Origin: Ruegeria sp.
GTDB taxonomy: Bacteria > Pseudomonadota > Alphaproteobacteria > Rhodobacterales > Rhodobacteraceae
Direction of reading: 5' to 3'
Length of the DNA: 38,539 bases
NCBI RefSeq assembly: GCF_028066395.1
Contig: NZ_JALCBM010000032.1
Location: 1-38,539 of the forward strand
In this document: in pieces, positions 28,401-34,603 of the stretch
Layout of the letters: each line of letters begins with the position of its first letter
How positions within the stretch are numbered: position 1 is the stretch's first letter
Position numbers and translations under genes: made by a program
The notes under the pieces: generated by a model
Databases searched by the model: none
Told to the model about the DNA's origin: nothing
The model's input: only the letters and a program-made list of their open reading frames with translations

Positions 28401-29797
28401 ACCCCGTCAGCCCCCGCACCCGAGGTCAGAATACTGCCCGTGCCCTGCACCGCAACGCTAACCGCGCTGCCGCTGCCACCGTTCGAGCCGACACCGCCCA
28501 AAGACAGGGCCACCAAACCGCCCCCGGCCCCGCCGGAACCACCGCCACCGCCGATAGACTGCGCGACAATCCCGCGCGAAAAATCGCCCTGTGTCTCAAT
28601 GGCTCCGGCATGCGAGATCTGGACCTGCCCGCCATTGCCACCATTATCCGCGCCACCGATCAGCGACACCAACAGGTTGCCGCTTGTCCCTGCCGACCCG
28701 CCCGAGCCGCCAATGGACTGGGCATAAATCCCGTTCGCATAGTCACCCGTGGTCAAAATGCTGCCGGTCGACGTGGTGTTGACAACAACCGTTCCGCCAC
28801 TGCCGCCAAATCCGCCATCACCGGAAGACCCCACCAATCCCCACTGCGACCCGCCATTGCCGCCATTGTTCGATACGCTTAACGCATAAATCCCGTCGGC
28901 CGAGTCACCGCTCGTCGAAATCGCCCCCTGCTGGGTGACCGTCACATTGCCCCCGTCAGCCGAGTGCCCGCCGGTGCCGCCGCCCGGTGCGGCAAAACCG
29001 CTGCCGCCATTGCCAGCCTCACCACTGCGGCTGAACGCAAAAATACCTTCGTGGTCGAGACCGGATGTCTGGATCGTGCTACCGGCGGTCTGCGTTGCGT
29101 TAACCGTGCCGCCCCTGCCGCCATCACCCCCGTCGCGCCCGTCCCAGAAGCTCAGATACGAGTCACCACCATTGCCGCCATTGCCGCCAACGCTGCCGAT
29201 CTCCCATCCGACATTGCTGGTGGCGTTGACATCGCTGCCCAGGGATTGCGACTGCGTCGGACCATTGTCCCCATCCCCGCCCGAGCTTGGCGGCACGAAC
29301 AGCGCGCCATCGCGCCCGTTGCTGCCATTCTGGCCGTAAACAACCTGGTTCACACCGTTCGGCCCCGAGACATTCACGGGCGGTGTTACAGTGCCCGGTG
29401 TGCCCGAGCTATTGAAGTTGGTGTTGTACTGAGACTGCGTCAACTGTGTGGACAGGCTGGACGTTCCAGTCGCCCCAGAGTTGCTAATCTGAGCCGTAGT
29501 GCCGCTTATCGAAACAATATCGAAAGCAAGCGGAGGATTGTCCGAGTTGTAAATCGTCTCGCCAGCGCTCTTGACCAGAAAAACATAGCCGTCAGCGGTT
29601 TCAACAAAGGCAGTTGTCCCTGCCGTCGGCGTCGAAGCCGGATCAACAATCAGCGCGCTAACGGTGGTATCCATACCGGTTACAGGGTTTGTCACCGTGT
29701 CGCCAACTTTTGACGTGGCGGTTGGCGCTGCAAGCAAAGGCGTTGAAATCAAAGCGTAAAAAGAAACGGCCAGCAGAAGTCTTGATTTTGTTTTCAC
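16478..29797 (-). CDS. Giant glycine-rich repeat autotransporter (type V secretion)
   Basis: GTG start preceded by GAGG and followed by signal peptide VKTKSRLLLAVSFYALISTPLLAAP; dozens of QS[IV]GGGGGNGG repeats; C-terminal autotransporter beta-barrel ending SLGIQF. Confidence 0.92.
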   Translation of the reverse strand: MKTKSRLLLAVSFYALISTPLLAAPTATSKVGDTVTNPVTGMDTTVSALIVDPASTPTAGTTAFVETADGYVFLVKSAGETIYNSDNPPLAFDIVSISGTTAQISNSGATGTSSLSTQLTQSQYNTNFNSSGTPGTVTPPVNVSGPNGVNQVVYGQNGSNGRDGALFVPPSSGGDGDNGPTQSQSLGSDVNATSNVGWEIGSVGGNGGNGGDSYLSFWDGRDGGDGGRGGTVNATQTAGSTIQTSGLDHEGIFAFSRSGEAGNGGSGFAAPGGGTGGHSADGGNVTVTQQGAISTSGDSADGIYALSVSNNGGNGGSQWGLVGSSGDGGFGGSGGTVVVNTTSTGSILTTGDYANGIYAQSIGGSGGSAGTSGNLLVSLIGGADNGGNGGQVQISHAGAIETQGDFSRGIVAQSIGGGGGSGGAGGGLVALSLGGVGSNGGSGSAVSVAVQGTGSILTSGAGADGVMAQSIGGSGGTGANSYGLVAIGGTGSKGGTGAAVSVSNYGRIVTGGDGARGIIAQSIGGGGGDGGSSGGMVSVGGDGNGGGSGSTVTIVNDGIITTTGDDAMGILAQSIGGGGGNGGSSGSVGAFVGVAIGGDGGAGGTGGDVNVTLSNTDGSQPSAIQTSGDRSTGVFAQSVGGGGGNGGGAVSVAVGAFGAASVSVGGSAGNGGDGGDVTLSGSGSASVQTGGDDSTGVLLQSVGGGGGNGGYAVSVAVSGGPVSGSLAVGVGGDGGTGGTGGDVTVGQFNGSGVATAAGFEGTVVTTGNRSTGMLFQSVGGGGGNGGLAVAATGGASALFSGNVSVGIGGQAGSAGNGGLVQVYTDADVTTTGTNSSAIIVQSVGGGGGNGGGSIAAGISASGGAAVGINVGVGGDGGGAGTGGNVTLVAGGSSIETSGAFSSGVVAQSVGGGGGNGGYAIGASADIGGAAAGSVSVGLGGKAGGGGVGGTVTAQVDANVTTRGDDSGAIVVQSIGGGGGNGGFSVAAGLAAGGAGAGTVDVGLGGDGGSGGRGGTVTGVRVNGDVRTEGLRSTGVVIQSVGGGGGNGGFNVTAGVAAGGAGAGSIGVGLGGDGATGGDGGVVEGQIAGNITTLSDNSSGAVFQSIGGGGGNGGFNVTAGIAGAGAGGGAVTVGLGGGGSGGGIGQSVTGRVTGTVSTGGADSTAVLAQSVGGGGGNGGFNVSASVAGAGVASGAVSVGLGGDGGTGANGGTVNLTTTNSIVTAGDRSSGVVAQSIGGGGGNGGFNISGTGAGAGTASGAVSVGLGGTGAGGGNGGAVTLRSSGTILTQGDSSTAFLAQSIGGGGGNGGFNVSASVQGSGTAGGGVSVGLGGDGAGGGDGNTVMATSNNAVETRGDSSSGVVAQSIGGGGGNGGFNVAPVLSGAGTASGAVSVGLGGSGDTGGNGGTVTLTSNGTILTDGFASGGFVAQSLGGGGGNGGFNVSPTVSGAGTGAGSVSVGLGGSGAGGGDGNQVTASTTANVVTKGDASVGILAQSVGGGGGNGGFNVSPALAGAGTGSGAISVGLGGSGGSGGTGGVVGLTVANDVQTEGAQSSAVVAQSIGGGGGNGGFNVSASVGGAGTGSGAAAVGLGGRGTGGGDASAVTANVTGNLVTLGDTSTGLLAQSVGGGGGNGGMNISVAVAAAGTGSGGASVGLGGASGTGGDGGSAEATLTGDVSTQGDDSGGVIVQSLGGGGGNGGMNVSATVTVAGTGSGGASVGLGGSGGDGGDADTANGTVIGNVTTAGDNSGGVLVQSAAGGGGNGGLNVSAAVNISGTGGGAIGVGIGGSGGDGGDASAATGSVTGDVTTTGENATGVLVQSVGGGGGNGGVNISGALSIARTGSGAAGIGVGGFGGDGGTSGVVDNTFVGNINTSGTRSAGVVAQSLGGGGGNGATNISGAISVASNYSGALGIGVGGFGGSGGAAENVTQQVTGNVTTTGDDSVGILTQSLGGGGGNGGTNISAALSLSRSTNAAVGIGVGGFGGGGANAGALVQSTVTGGVLTSGDRSTGVLTQNLGGGGGNGGTNISASLGISQENGGAISLGVGGFGGGAGNAGDVISTLRSSTDSSGSTSVVTMGVDSIGVMAQSVGGGGGNGGLNVSGAVNLTGKSGAAVGLGLGGFGGGGGDAGAVTLDVESDVITAGDGGHGLFAQSLGGGGGTGGVNISGSLALTKPSGSDTIFSVAAGVGGFGGAGGDASSVDLDYTGSLQAVPMVQQPDGTFAVDQSKGASGIIAQSLGGGGGNGGTNVSGGIAISGKPGAGQTDSSKSYAVVVGVGGFGGGGGDAGDVDVNIGAGSTITAHGTGQSGLLAQSVGGGGGNGGLNVSGGIVSDSSLIVGVGGFAGNGGQAGDVTVTSQADITVTTNPDDISIPDTTTFEDKLRDFLGDTIVDDTAELASNFGLERLFIDMGVFNEDKPDTDGSAGLLAQSIGGGGGNGGLNVSGGIALSKDGKIPSVTFGVGGFGGNGNVSGDVTVDHGGSVTVAGNWKHGVLAQSIAGGGGNGALNVTGQLNYGDSNNSDGKTDLSIVGGLGGHGGTGADAGDVTVAQTGDITTNGYHARGIFAQSIGGGGGTGGINATFVGTKDSSPIAMGIGGFGGGGGDAGDVSVVRGTSVAAAGTITTNGVGSHGIEASSIGGGGGDAGINAVVGISKTTGTNSNGGTGDSTDRKTPTNTGVDDSVIANYNAVLDELEGKVNPADSSGNKTGVSAVIAIGGSAGTAGDGGTVDIDQYGDIVTLQDSSHGVFGQSIGGGGGNAALNLGMTYELASDATNKGFGIAVGGSTGDGGIGGQVDVRNTGDITTVGAGSHGLFAQSVGGGGGNAGYNSASTSVDGGNVNIQIGRTGGTGGSGGDVYASSNGIISTAGNGSYGFFAQSIGNGGGNSSSTSVSIGTPKTGDSKGNKASLSVGLDGGTGGAAGDVTSVVAGTVVTQGTDAHAVFAQSVGGGGGNGGKASNSAGKGTSIALSIGGTGGTGGLGGKVDVTSTARIATFGDRSIGLMAQSIGGAGGTGGMVQAGQSNLDTIKALVSPSTVGTTASINIGGTGGDGMTSDTVTVDSDGIITTDGSMSHGIFAQSVGGGGGMGGVVENRIISLRKDIGNTATLSIGGSGGTGATSAAVSVTNRDLIQTIGDKSVGIYAQSVGGGGGDAQQVRNIILGRSSDGATTNAILIGGTGGTGGAGSTVTVVNTVDGTILTSGKESHGIFAQSVGGGGGTGGSTISVDGRYGGAEASTRRALQFGLGGSGGTGGTGSDVAVTNAGTILTSGEAAHGIFAQSVGGGGGNGGSSITGTLRLKTGDSSSPTAQLNIGGSGGSGNVAGNVAVTNSGDIQVDGASAYGIFAQSVGGGGGNGGLAVAMDVNDIKNTMTGKSYSKIAIGGSGGSGSDGGDVTVNHTGTIVVNAENGYGIYAQSVGGGGGNAGYSVSSPLVSALDYTISQALGARVGTTGSVGNVTVNSTGDILVNGVGSEAVFVQSVNGGGGNVDTSVDFTATTAGATGTVVSSDIALGGDEVSGTAGNQVTQSHDGNIATTSDQSTALMLQSVGGGGGTSATTVSVQDGDGIDITARLGAINTDDASGGDVDGSRTGDVGTDGAFSSAGAAQSIGGGGGKLVLNSTGAADANKAASVILGSDPSFNNDGGAIALSLDGDVFTSGNRSYGQSVQSIGAGGGEVVITGLGQADVTLGAQDGSTGDGGDVDFANIGDMTTSGAGSHGFVIQSIGGGGGLVSTDMAEDDITVDLSTNNGGDGGDVAFAQTGHIVTTGENAIGVIAQSLGGGGGLVDSVFRGTAGGAGSGGVIDMALSGNVMSVGEGGIGVLAQSEGRDGADAITLGLDGVVLGGTGQADSVASIVVDGGADNTVTLSANSLLIAGNDQLVNGGDGNEQISLAGAALGNLDLGAGTNGLTVEDGASFYALDTVDLGAAGLMQVNGDFVLGAALGMTTDLTSTVQASDFTFAGNVSQTLDLTGSLDFGATATSTFDVYFLTSGASGGASDLVNVTGDASIGGTLTPQLNRLERALPLVIINPDGTASDAGTSIQDTVVLDYSIGLNGATSDGSSIDLVITPDYSTQGMNANQAAVGDYINQVLNGQGSVGQGAFLALVGNMQSEANVIAAIDSLSTSDYAADAVDAFYGTRVFADTLQNCERFTEYQTGDDPRSCVWFSGGRSFYDRDQTGIYDELDINNTNLSAGIRMPVGDELYAGFALGHDQMSLRNGQNYNATGDRFNLGASLTKYSGAWEFGAMLTAGWSDYDTLRAGGISGVLPNGTIVSTAGVSSITHKMNHQNLRLSLAYDHRFAGGSSYLRPELAVDATRLATDSNGQATLSGVVLQDDSEMIYSLVPSLEIGTEQTLSASQKLRASLRFGAILSSDDTVSVTAGFADASALDGGFSNTSYIGNAHGLISAQLGLVALDDSRFINLSLDHMFGDSTEALQVGLSLGIQF
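23916..26845 (-). repeat. Tandem 195-bp (65-aa) passenger repeat block, 15 units in exact register
   Basis: The codon opening the [ACG/ATA/ATG]-TT(G/C) ... CC(A/G)CC(A/G)TT(G/A)CCGCC signature recurs at 23916, 24111, 24306, 24501, 24696, 24891, 25086, 25281, 25476, 25671, 25866, 26061, 26256, 26451 and 26646. Confidence 0.9.
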
Positions 29798-29986
29798 CTT
29801 GGAACCTCGCACGCGTCTCTGCCAAATCACACAGCGATCGGGTTCTGTCCCGAAGGACAGCAGCCAAAAATTCAAGGCGACCCCATCACCATTTCGAGAA
29901 GGATATGCGCAATTTAACTAAGATTAATGTGACTAAGTTCACTCATAAGTGGTTTGACACTATTCATGGCCGAAATGCCACAGGTT

Positions 29987-30003
29987 AGTATCATCACGAT
30001 ACT
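29987..30003. repeat. Inverted repeat AGTATC-atcac-GATACT upstream of the autotransporter
   Basis: Perfect 6-bp arms, 5-nt spacer. Confidence 0.4.
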
Positions 30004-30106
30004 TGATGGCAATTTTTCGACATTTGCATTTCTGCTGGAGATCACCTGGAAGACACGGCTTCCACCAAAGGTTGTTCAAGCGATCAGACCAACCCGCTTG
30101 CGAATT

Positions 30107-30131
30107 TCACCAAAACTCTAACGGTTGGTGA
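30107..30131. repeat. Inverted repeat TCACCAA-N11-TTGGTGA upstream of the autotransporter
   Basis: Perfect 7-bp arms with an 11-nt spacer. Confidence 0.45.
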
Positions 30132-30513
30132 TGTCCCTGTTTCGGAACTTGGGTGTCAATGCGTCGTGACCAGCAGGACTGTTCGCCTGCGGACGGACAA
30201 CATATCGACCGCAGTCCGTGCGCGTCACCCCCTGCCCTTTTTCGGCATTTTAGAACCTTTTGCCATGGTATTGGGTCTTACGAAGAGATGCGCAATGACT
30301 TCAGGTCCAGATTGTCATGACAAAACGGACAGATTCCGGGCGCGCGCTGACCCTCGCGGATCATGCGCGCGCCTTCACTTCAATCCAAAGAGATCATGAT
30401 CTGACTTTCAGCCGGGCACAAATGCTGGCCATTCGCGTGCAAACCCAAGCGGCGCCGATGTCAAAATTTCCCAACGTCTTAAATGCATGACGTCATGCTT
30501 CAAAACCAGTTCC

Positions 30514-31428
30514 TTATGCCTTCCCCGTCAACGCCTCGGGCACCTGATTTTCCGAAGAATAGGGCAGCGTATCCACCCGGGGCTGATATGCGCCGCTTGC
30601 CGTGACTTGCGCCACATGGTTGGCAATTTCCTCCATCGTGGCGAACCACACATCCCCCGTGTCCAGCATGTATTCGATCATCTGCTCAACCCGTTGCCAG
30701 CGCGACAGGCGTCCGCTTACGAACGGATGCCAGACGCCCACCCAGACGCCGCCGGGGGACCGGCGCAGTGCTTCGAATTCGGCCATGAAGATATCCATGG
30801 CCCGATCCGGCGATTGCGGCGGGAACATGTACCCAAGATCGGGGGCATGCACATAGGGCGGCCAGTCGTCCGTGGCCCAGCTGACGGGGGTTTCCAGAAT
30901 GCGACCCTCGGGCGTTTCCAGAAAATACGGCACATCGTCCCCCATCAGGGAGGTGTCGTAGAGAAAGCCCTGCGCGGCCAGAAACTCGGGCGTTTTCGAG
31001 GACATATGATACAAAGGTGAGCGGTTGCCGCGCGGGCGCTGGCCCGTGTGTTTTTCGATGATCTCGATGGATTTGCACATCCAGTCAAGCTCTTGCGCGG
31101 GTGAGAGGCTGTTGGGGGCTTCGTGGATATAGCCGTGATACCCGACCTCATGCCCGTCGGCGACGATGGCTTCAACCGCGTGGGGGTGGTTTTCGATGCA
31201 CCAGGCCGGGATGAAAAAGCTCTGTTTCAGGCCGAACTTGCGGTAGGTTTCCAGAATGCGCGGAATGGCGACATCGGGGCCATAGCGCAGCATCGAGATC
31301 GCCGACAGCTTGTCTTTGGCGCCAGCGCCATGGTGGATATGAACCAGACTGTCGGCATCCATATCCAGGGTGATCGCACAGGCGACCTTGGCACCGTTCG
31401 GCCAGGGGACGGGTCTTTGCAACATCAT
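30514..31428 (-). CDS. Polysaccharide deacetylase (NodB/PuuE-like) family protein
   Basis: ITLDMDADS, FFIPAWCIENHP, DGHEVGYHGYIHE, RSPLYHMS, DTSLMGDDVPY: NodB-homology motifs. Confidence 0.88.
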   Translation of the reverse strand: MMLQRPVPWPNGAKVACAITLDMDADSLVHIHHGAGAKDKLSAISMLRYGPDVAIPRILETYRKFGLKQSFFIPAWCIENHPHAVEAIVADGHEVGYHGYIHEAPNSLSPAQELDWMCKSIEIIEKHTGQRPRGNRSPLYHMSSKTPEFLAAQGFLYDTSLMGDDVPYFLETPEGRILETPVSWATDDWPPYVHAPDLGYMFPPQSPDRAMDIFMAEFEALRRSPGGVWVGVWHPFVSGRLSRWQRVEQMIEYMLDTGDVWFATMEEIANHVAQVTASGAYQPRVDTLPYSSENQVPEALTGKA

Positions 31429-31441
31429 TTTCGGGCTCTCC

Positions 31442-32161
31442 CTATATCATCACTGCGCCGCCATTGGGGCTGAGCGTCTGTCCGGTGAAGAACCCGGCAT
31501 CCGGCCCGCACAGGAACCGCGCCAGCCCGGCAACCTCCTGCGGTGTGCCCAACCGACCAAGCGGGTTGTCAGCTTCTTCGTTGATCGCCTCTTGCGACAT
31601 GTTTTCAAGCGCCAGCATCGGCGTGTCGACCGGACCCGGCGCGATGGAATTGACCTGAATATCCGGTGCCAGTTCGCGCGCAAGGGACCGCGTCAGCCCG
31701 ATGACGCCCGATTTTGAGGCACAATAGGCGCTAAAGCCGCCGCGACCCAGATAAGCCAGTTCCGACGACACCAGAATGATCCGGCCAGACCCGGCCTGCT
31801 GCATCATGCGCGCGGCCCCTTGTGCGATCAGAAAGGACCCGCGCAGATTGATGGCGATCACCCGGTCGAACTCGGCAACGTCCAGCGACGTGATGGGCGA
31901 TTCCGACAACACGCCAGCCGAGTTGATCGCGAAATCAAGCTGCCCTTCGGTGTCGGCAATATCCGCAAACAGGGCCGCGACGCTCTGCGCATCCGAGATA
32001 TCGCAATGCTGAAACCGGATGGCCGGGTTGGGCGCGCGGGGGGCTTTCATGTCGGCACCGATCACCCGGGCCCCGGCATCCGCCAGCGCTGCCGCAACTG
32101 CTGCGCCGATACCCTGCGCCGCACCGGTCACCAGTGCTGTCTTTCCGGTCAATTCGGTCAT
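31442..32161 (-). CDS. Short-chain dehydrogenase/reductase
   Basis: TGAAQGIG; NSAGV; YCASK; GQTLSPNGG. Confidence 0.92.
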   Translation of the reverse strand: MTELTGKTALVTGAAQGIGAAVAAALADAGARVIGADMKAPRAPNPAIRFQHCDISDAQSVAALFADIADTEGQLDFAINSAGVLSESPITSLDVAEFDRVIAINLRGSFLIAQGAARMMQQAGSGRIILVSSELAYLGRGGFSAYCASKSGVIGLTRSLARELAPDIQVNSIAPGPVDTPMLALENMSQEAINEEADNPLGRLGTPQEVAGLARFLCGPDAGFFTGQTLSPNGGAVMI

Positions 32162-32928
32162 TGCATCAACTCCCCCCGGTCAACGGTAAACGCCTGCCCG
32201 GTGATGTTGTCCGCAGCCGGGCCGGACAGGAACAGATACATGTCCACCATGTCCTTGGGGTCCATCAGACCCGGCAGCGCCTGCGCGGCCACGATTTCGT
32301 CCAGCAAGTCGGCCTCGGTACGGTTTTCCCGCGCCGCCATGTGATTGAGCGACCGCATCGAGGCGACGGTTTTGACCCAACCCGGGCAAACCGCATTCAC
32401 CGGAATGCCACGCGGGGCCAGTTCCTGCGCCAGCGATCGGGTCAGACCGATCACCGCATGTTTCGAGGCGCAATAGCCGCTGAACTCGGCCACAGCCGTC
32501 TTGCCCCACATCGAGGCCGTATTCACGATCCGCCCGCCATCCGGGATACGGTCCAGCAGATGACGGATAACCGAGAATGTACCGATCACGTTGGTCTCGA
32601 TAATCCGGCGAAAGGTTTCATCGACGCGCTCGGACTGGTCCGTGATCGGGGTGATGAATTCGAAACCGGCATTGTTGACCAATATGTCGATGCGCTCGAC
32701 CTGTGAGCGCATCGCCTTGACCTGATCCAGATCGGAAATATCGCAGGTGATGTGGCGGACGTCGCGGCCATGGCGGGCCGACAGTTGTGCCGCCGCCTCG
32801 GCAACATCCGGTTCAAGCGCAACGATGGTCACATCCGCGCCTGCGGCCAGAAACCCCTCGGCCAGTGCCTGACCTATTCCCCGGTTCGCCCCGGTGACCA
32901 GCGCCTGTTTTCCCGACAAGTCTGTCAT
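32158..32928 (-). CDS. Short-chain dehydrogenase/reductase
   Basis: TGANRGIG; NNAG; YCASKHAVIGLTRS; GQAFTVDRG. Stop overlaps the next start (ATGA). Confidence 0.92.
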   Translation of the reverse strand: MTDLSGKQALVTGANRGIGQALAEGFLAAGADVTIVALEPDVAEAAAQLSARHGRDVRHITCDISDLDQVKAMRSQVERIDILVNNAGFEFITPITDQSERVDETFRRIIETNVIGTFSVIRHLLDRIPDGGRIVNTASMWGKTAVAEFSGYCASKHAVIGLTRSLAQELAPRGIPVNAVCPGWVKTVASMRSLNHMAARENRTEADLLDEIVAAQALPGLMDPKDMVDMYLFLSGPAADNITGQAFTVDRGELMQ

Positions 32929-33729
32929 TCAAGTGTCCTCTAATGTGTGGGCGTATTCCGCCCGGATGATTTTCAGAATATCGGCGCGCAAGGCCATGAA
33001 GGTTTCCATATCCAGACTGCCGTCGCGGCGGCTTTCGGGCGGGATCAGGTCGTCGACCCTGATCTCTTTGACGATCCGGGCGGGCCGGGATGAAAAGATG
33101 ACGATGCGGCTGGCCAGCAGAATGGCCTCTTCCACGTCATGGGTGACAAACACCGTGGTTTTCTTTTCCCTGGCGTTGATGTCCATCAGTTGCAGTTGAA
33201 GATATTCACGGGTCTGCGCATCCAGCGCGCCAAAGGGTTCGTCCATCAGCAGAACCTTCGGCGAGGATGCCAGCGTGCGCGCAATCGCCACCCGCTGACG
33301 CATGCCGCCGGAAATGCGGTTCGTGTAGAAATCGGCATAGCGCGTCAGTCCGACCATGTTCATGTAATGATCGGTGACCTCTTCCTTTTCCTGTGCCGAG
33401 ATGTCCTTGCGGTATCGCGTGCCGAATTTGATGTTGTCGCGCACGCTGAGCCAGGGAAAGGACGAATAGCTTTGAAAGACCATGCCTCGGCGTCGGTCGG
33501 GTCCGGCCAGCCGCTCTCCTTGCAGGTGGATTTCGCCGTGGTCCTGAGTTTCCAGCCCGCCGATGATCCGCATCAACGTGGTCTTGCCGCAACCGGACGG
33601 CCCCAGAAACATGACCATTTCGCCCTCGGCAATGGTCATTGACAGGGGCAGGACAACCTTGGTTTCGGTTTTTCCGTCCTCTGACCAATAGGTCTTGGAG
33701 ACATCTGATATTTCGATGAAATTTTGCAT
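32929..33729 (-). CDS. ABC transporter ATP-binding protein (NitT/TauT type)
   Basis: Walker A GPSGCGKTT; ISGGMRQRVAIARTLA; Walker B VLLMDEPFGALD; THDVEEA. Confidence 0.95.
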   Translation of the reverse strand: MQNFIEISDVSKTYWSEDGKTETKVVLPLSMTIAEGEMVMFLGPSGCGKTTLMRIIGGLETQDHGEIHLQGERLAGPDRRRGMVFQSYSSFPWLSVRDNIKFGTRYRKDISAQEKEEVTDHYMNMVGLTRYADFYTNRISGGMRQRVAIARTLASSPKVLLMDEPFGALDAQTREYLQLQLMDINAREKKTTVFVTHDVEEAILLASRIVIFSSRPARIVKEIRVDDLIPPESRRDGSLDMETFMALRADILKIIRAEYAHTLEDT

Positions 33730-33732
33730 GTT

Positions 33733-34521
33733 TCACCTGTGCAGATACTTGAACCAGCGAGCATGCGCATAGCGGAAAGCCTGATCGGTAAGCAGACCGA
33801 TGATGCCGATAGCAATGATTCCGGCCATCACCTCGGGTGTTTTCACGAAACGGCGCAATGACCAGATCATGTGACCGATCCCCGAATTCGCCGCGACGAT
33901 CTCGGCGATGATCAGATAGGTCCAGCACCAGCCCAGTGTGATGCGTAGATTATCGACCATATTGGGCAACGCCGCCGGGATTATGATGTCACGCATAATC
34001 TGGCCGTTGCTGGCCCCAAGTGTGTGACCGGATTCGATGAACTCCACCGGAACCCGCTTGGTGTCATCGGCGATCAGCAGGATCAGTTGAAAGAAGGTGC
34101 CCATCCACAACACCGCCAGTTTCGATGCCTCACCAACGCCGAACCAGATGACCAGCAAGGGCACCAATGCGGGCACGGGAAGATAGCGGACAAAGTCCAC
34201 GAATGGCTCCAGCAAGGCACCCACGGCTCTGTAGGTACTCATGAGCAGGCCCAGCGGTACCGCCACCGCGACCGACAGCAGGAAGGCCAGCCATACCCGC
34301 CGCACGCTGATCACGATGTCGGATGCGAAATCCCGCTCGGTGAAAAGCCGCACGAACGCCTCGGCCACCGACACGGGCGTTGGCAGAAACTCGGGCCGGA
34401 TTGCGCCCGAAACCGCGATGAGTTGCCATGTCAGAAGAAAAAGAAGGAACCCGGTTATCCCAAGACCGATTTCAACCTTCCGGGGCAGCTTCTTTCGAAA
34501 CGCCAGAATGGAAAAAGACAT
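33733..34521 (-). CDS. ABC transporter permease (NitT/TauT type)
   Basis: Binding-protein-dependent permease text including ESGHTLGASNGQIMRDIIIPAALPNMVDNLRITLGWCWTYLIIAEIVAANSGIG. Start placed at MSFSILAFRKK. Confidence 0.92.
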   Translation of the reverse strand: MSFSILAFRKKLPRKVEIGLGITGFLLFLLTWQLIAVSGAIRPEFLPTPVSVAEAFVRLFTERDFASDIVISVRRVWLAFLLSVAVAVPLGLLMSTYRAVGALLEPFVDFVRYLPVPALVPLLVIWFGVGEASKLAVLWMGTFFQLILLIADDTKRVPVEFIESGHTLGASNGQIMRDIIIPAALPNMVDNLRITLGWCWTYLIIAEIVAANSGIGHMIWSLRRFVKTPEVMAGIIAIGIIGLLTDQAFRYAHARWFKYLHR

Positions 34522-34554
34522 GCGCGCACTCGTTTGTTGCATCAGGCAGACAAG

Positions 34555-34590
34555 AAAAAGCGCGCCCTGGGGGGAGAGACCAGAGCGCGC
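34555..34590 (-). terminator. Rho-independent terminator/attenuator after the ABC solute-binding-protein gene
   Basis: Minus strand: GCGCGCTCTGG-(9 nt)-CCAGGGCGCGC followed by TTTTT; 11-bp stem with one G-T wobble, between SBP stop (34604) and permease start (34521). Confidence 0.85.
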
Positions 34591-34603
34591 CCATGGAACT
34601 GGC

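Noticed and set aside
17600-29340. Many long plus-strand ORFs opposite the autotransporter (e.g. 21917..24481, 24084..25163, 25947..27047, 27567..28286)
   Set aside because: They are antisense shadows of Gly/Ser/Thr/Val codons (reverse complement gives Pro/Ala/Arg-rich text such as PPLPPPPPTD); no starts with SD, no domain motifs, and they follow the period of the sense repeat.
30166-30399. 77-aa plus-strand ORF upstream of the autotransporter
   Set aside because: No SD, no signal peptide or domain, and it runs through palindromic noncoding DNA.
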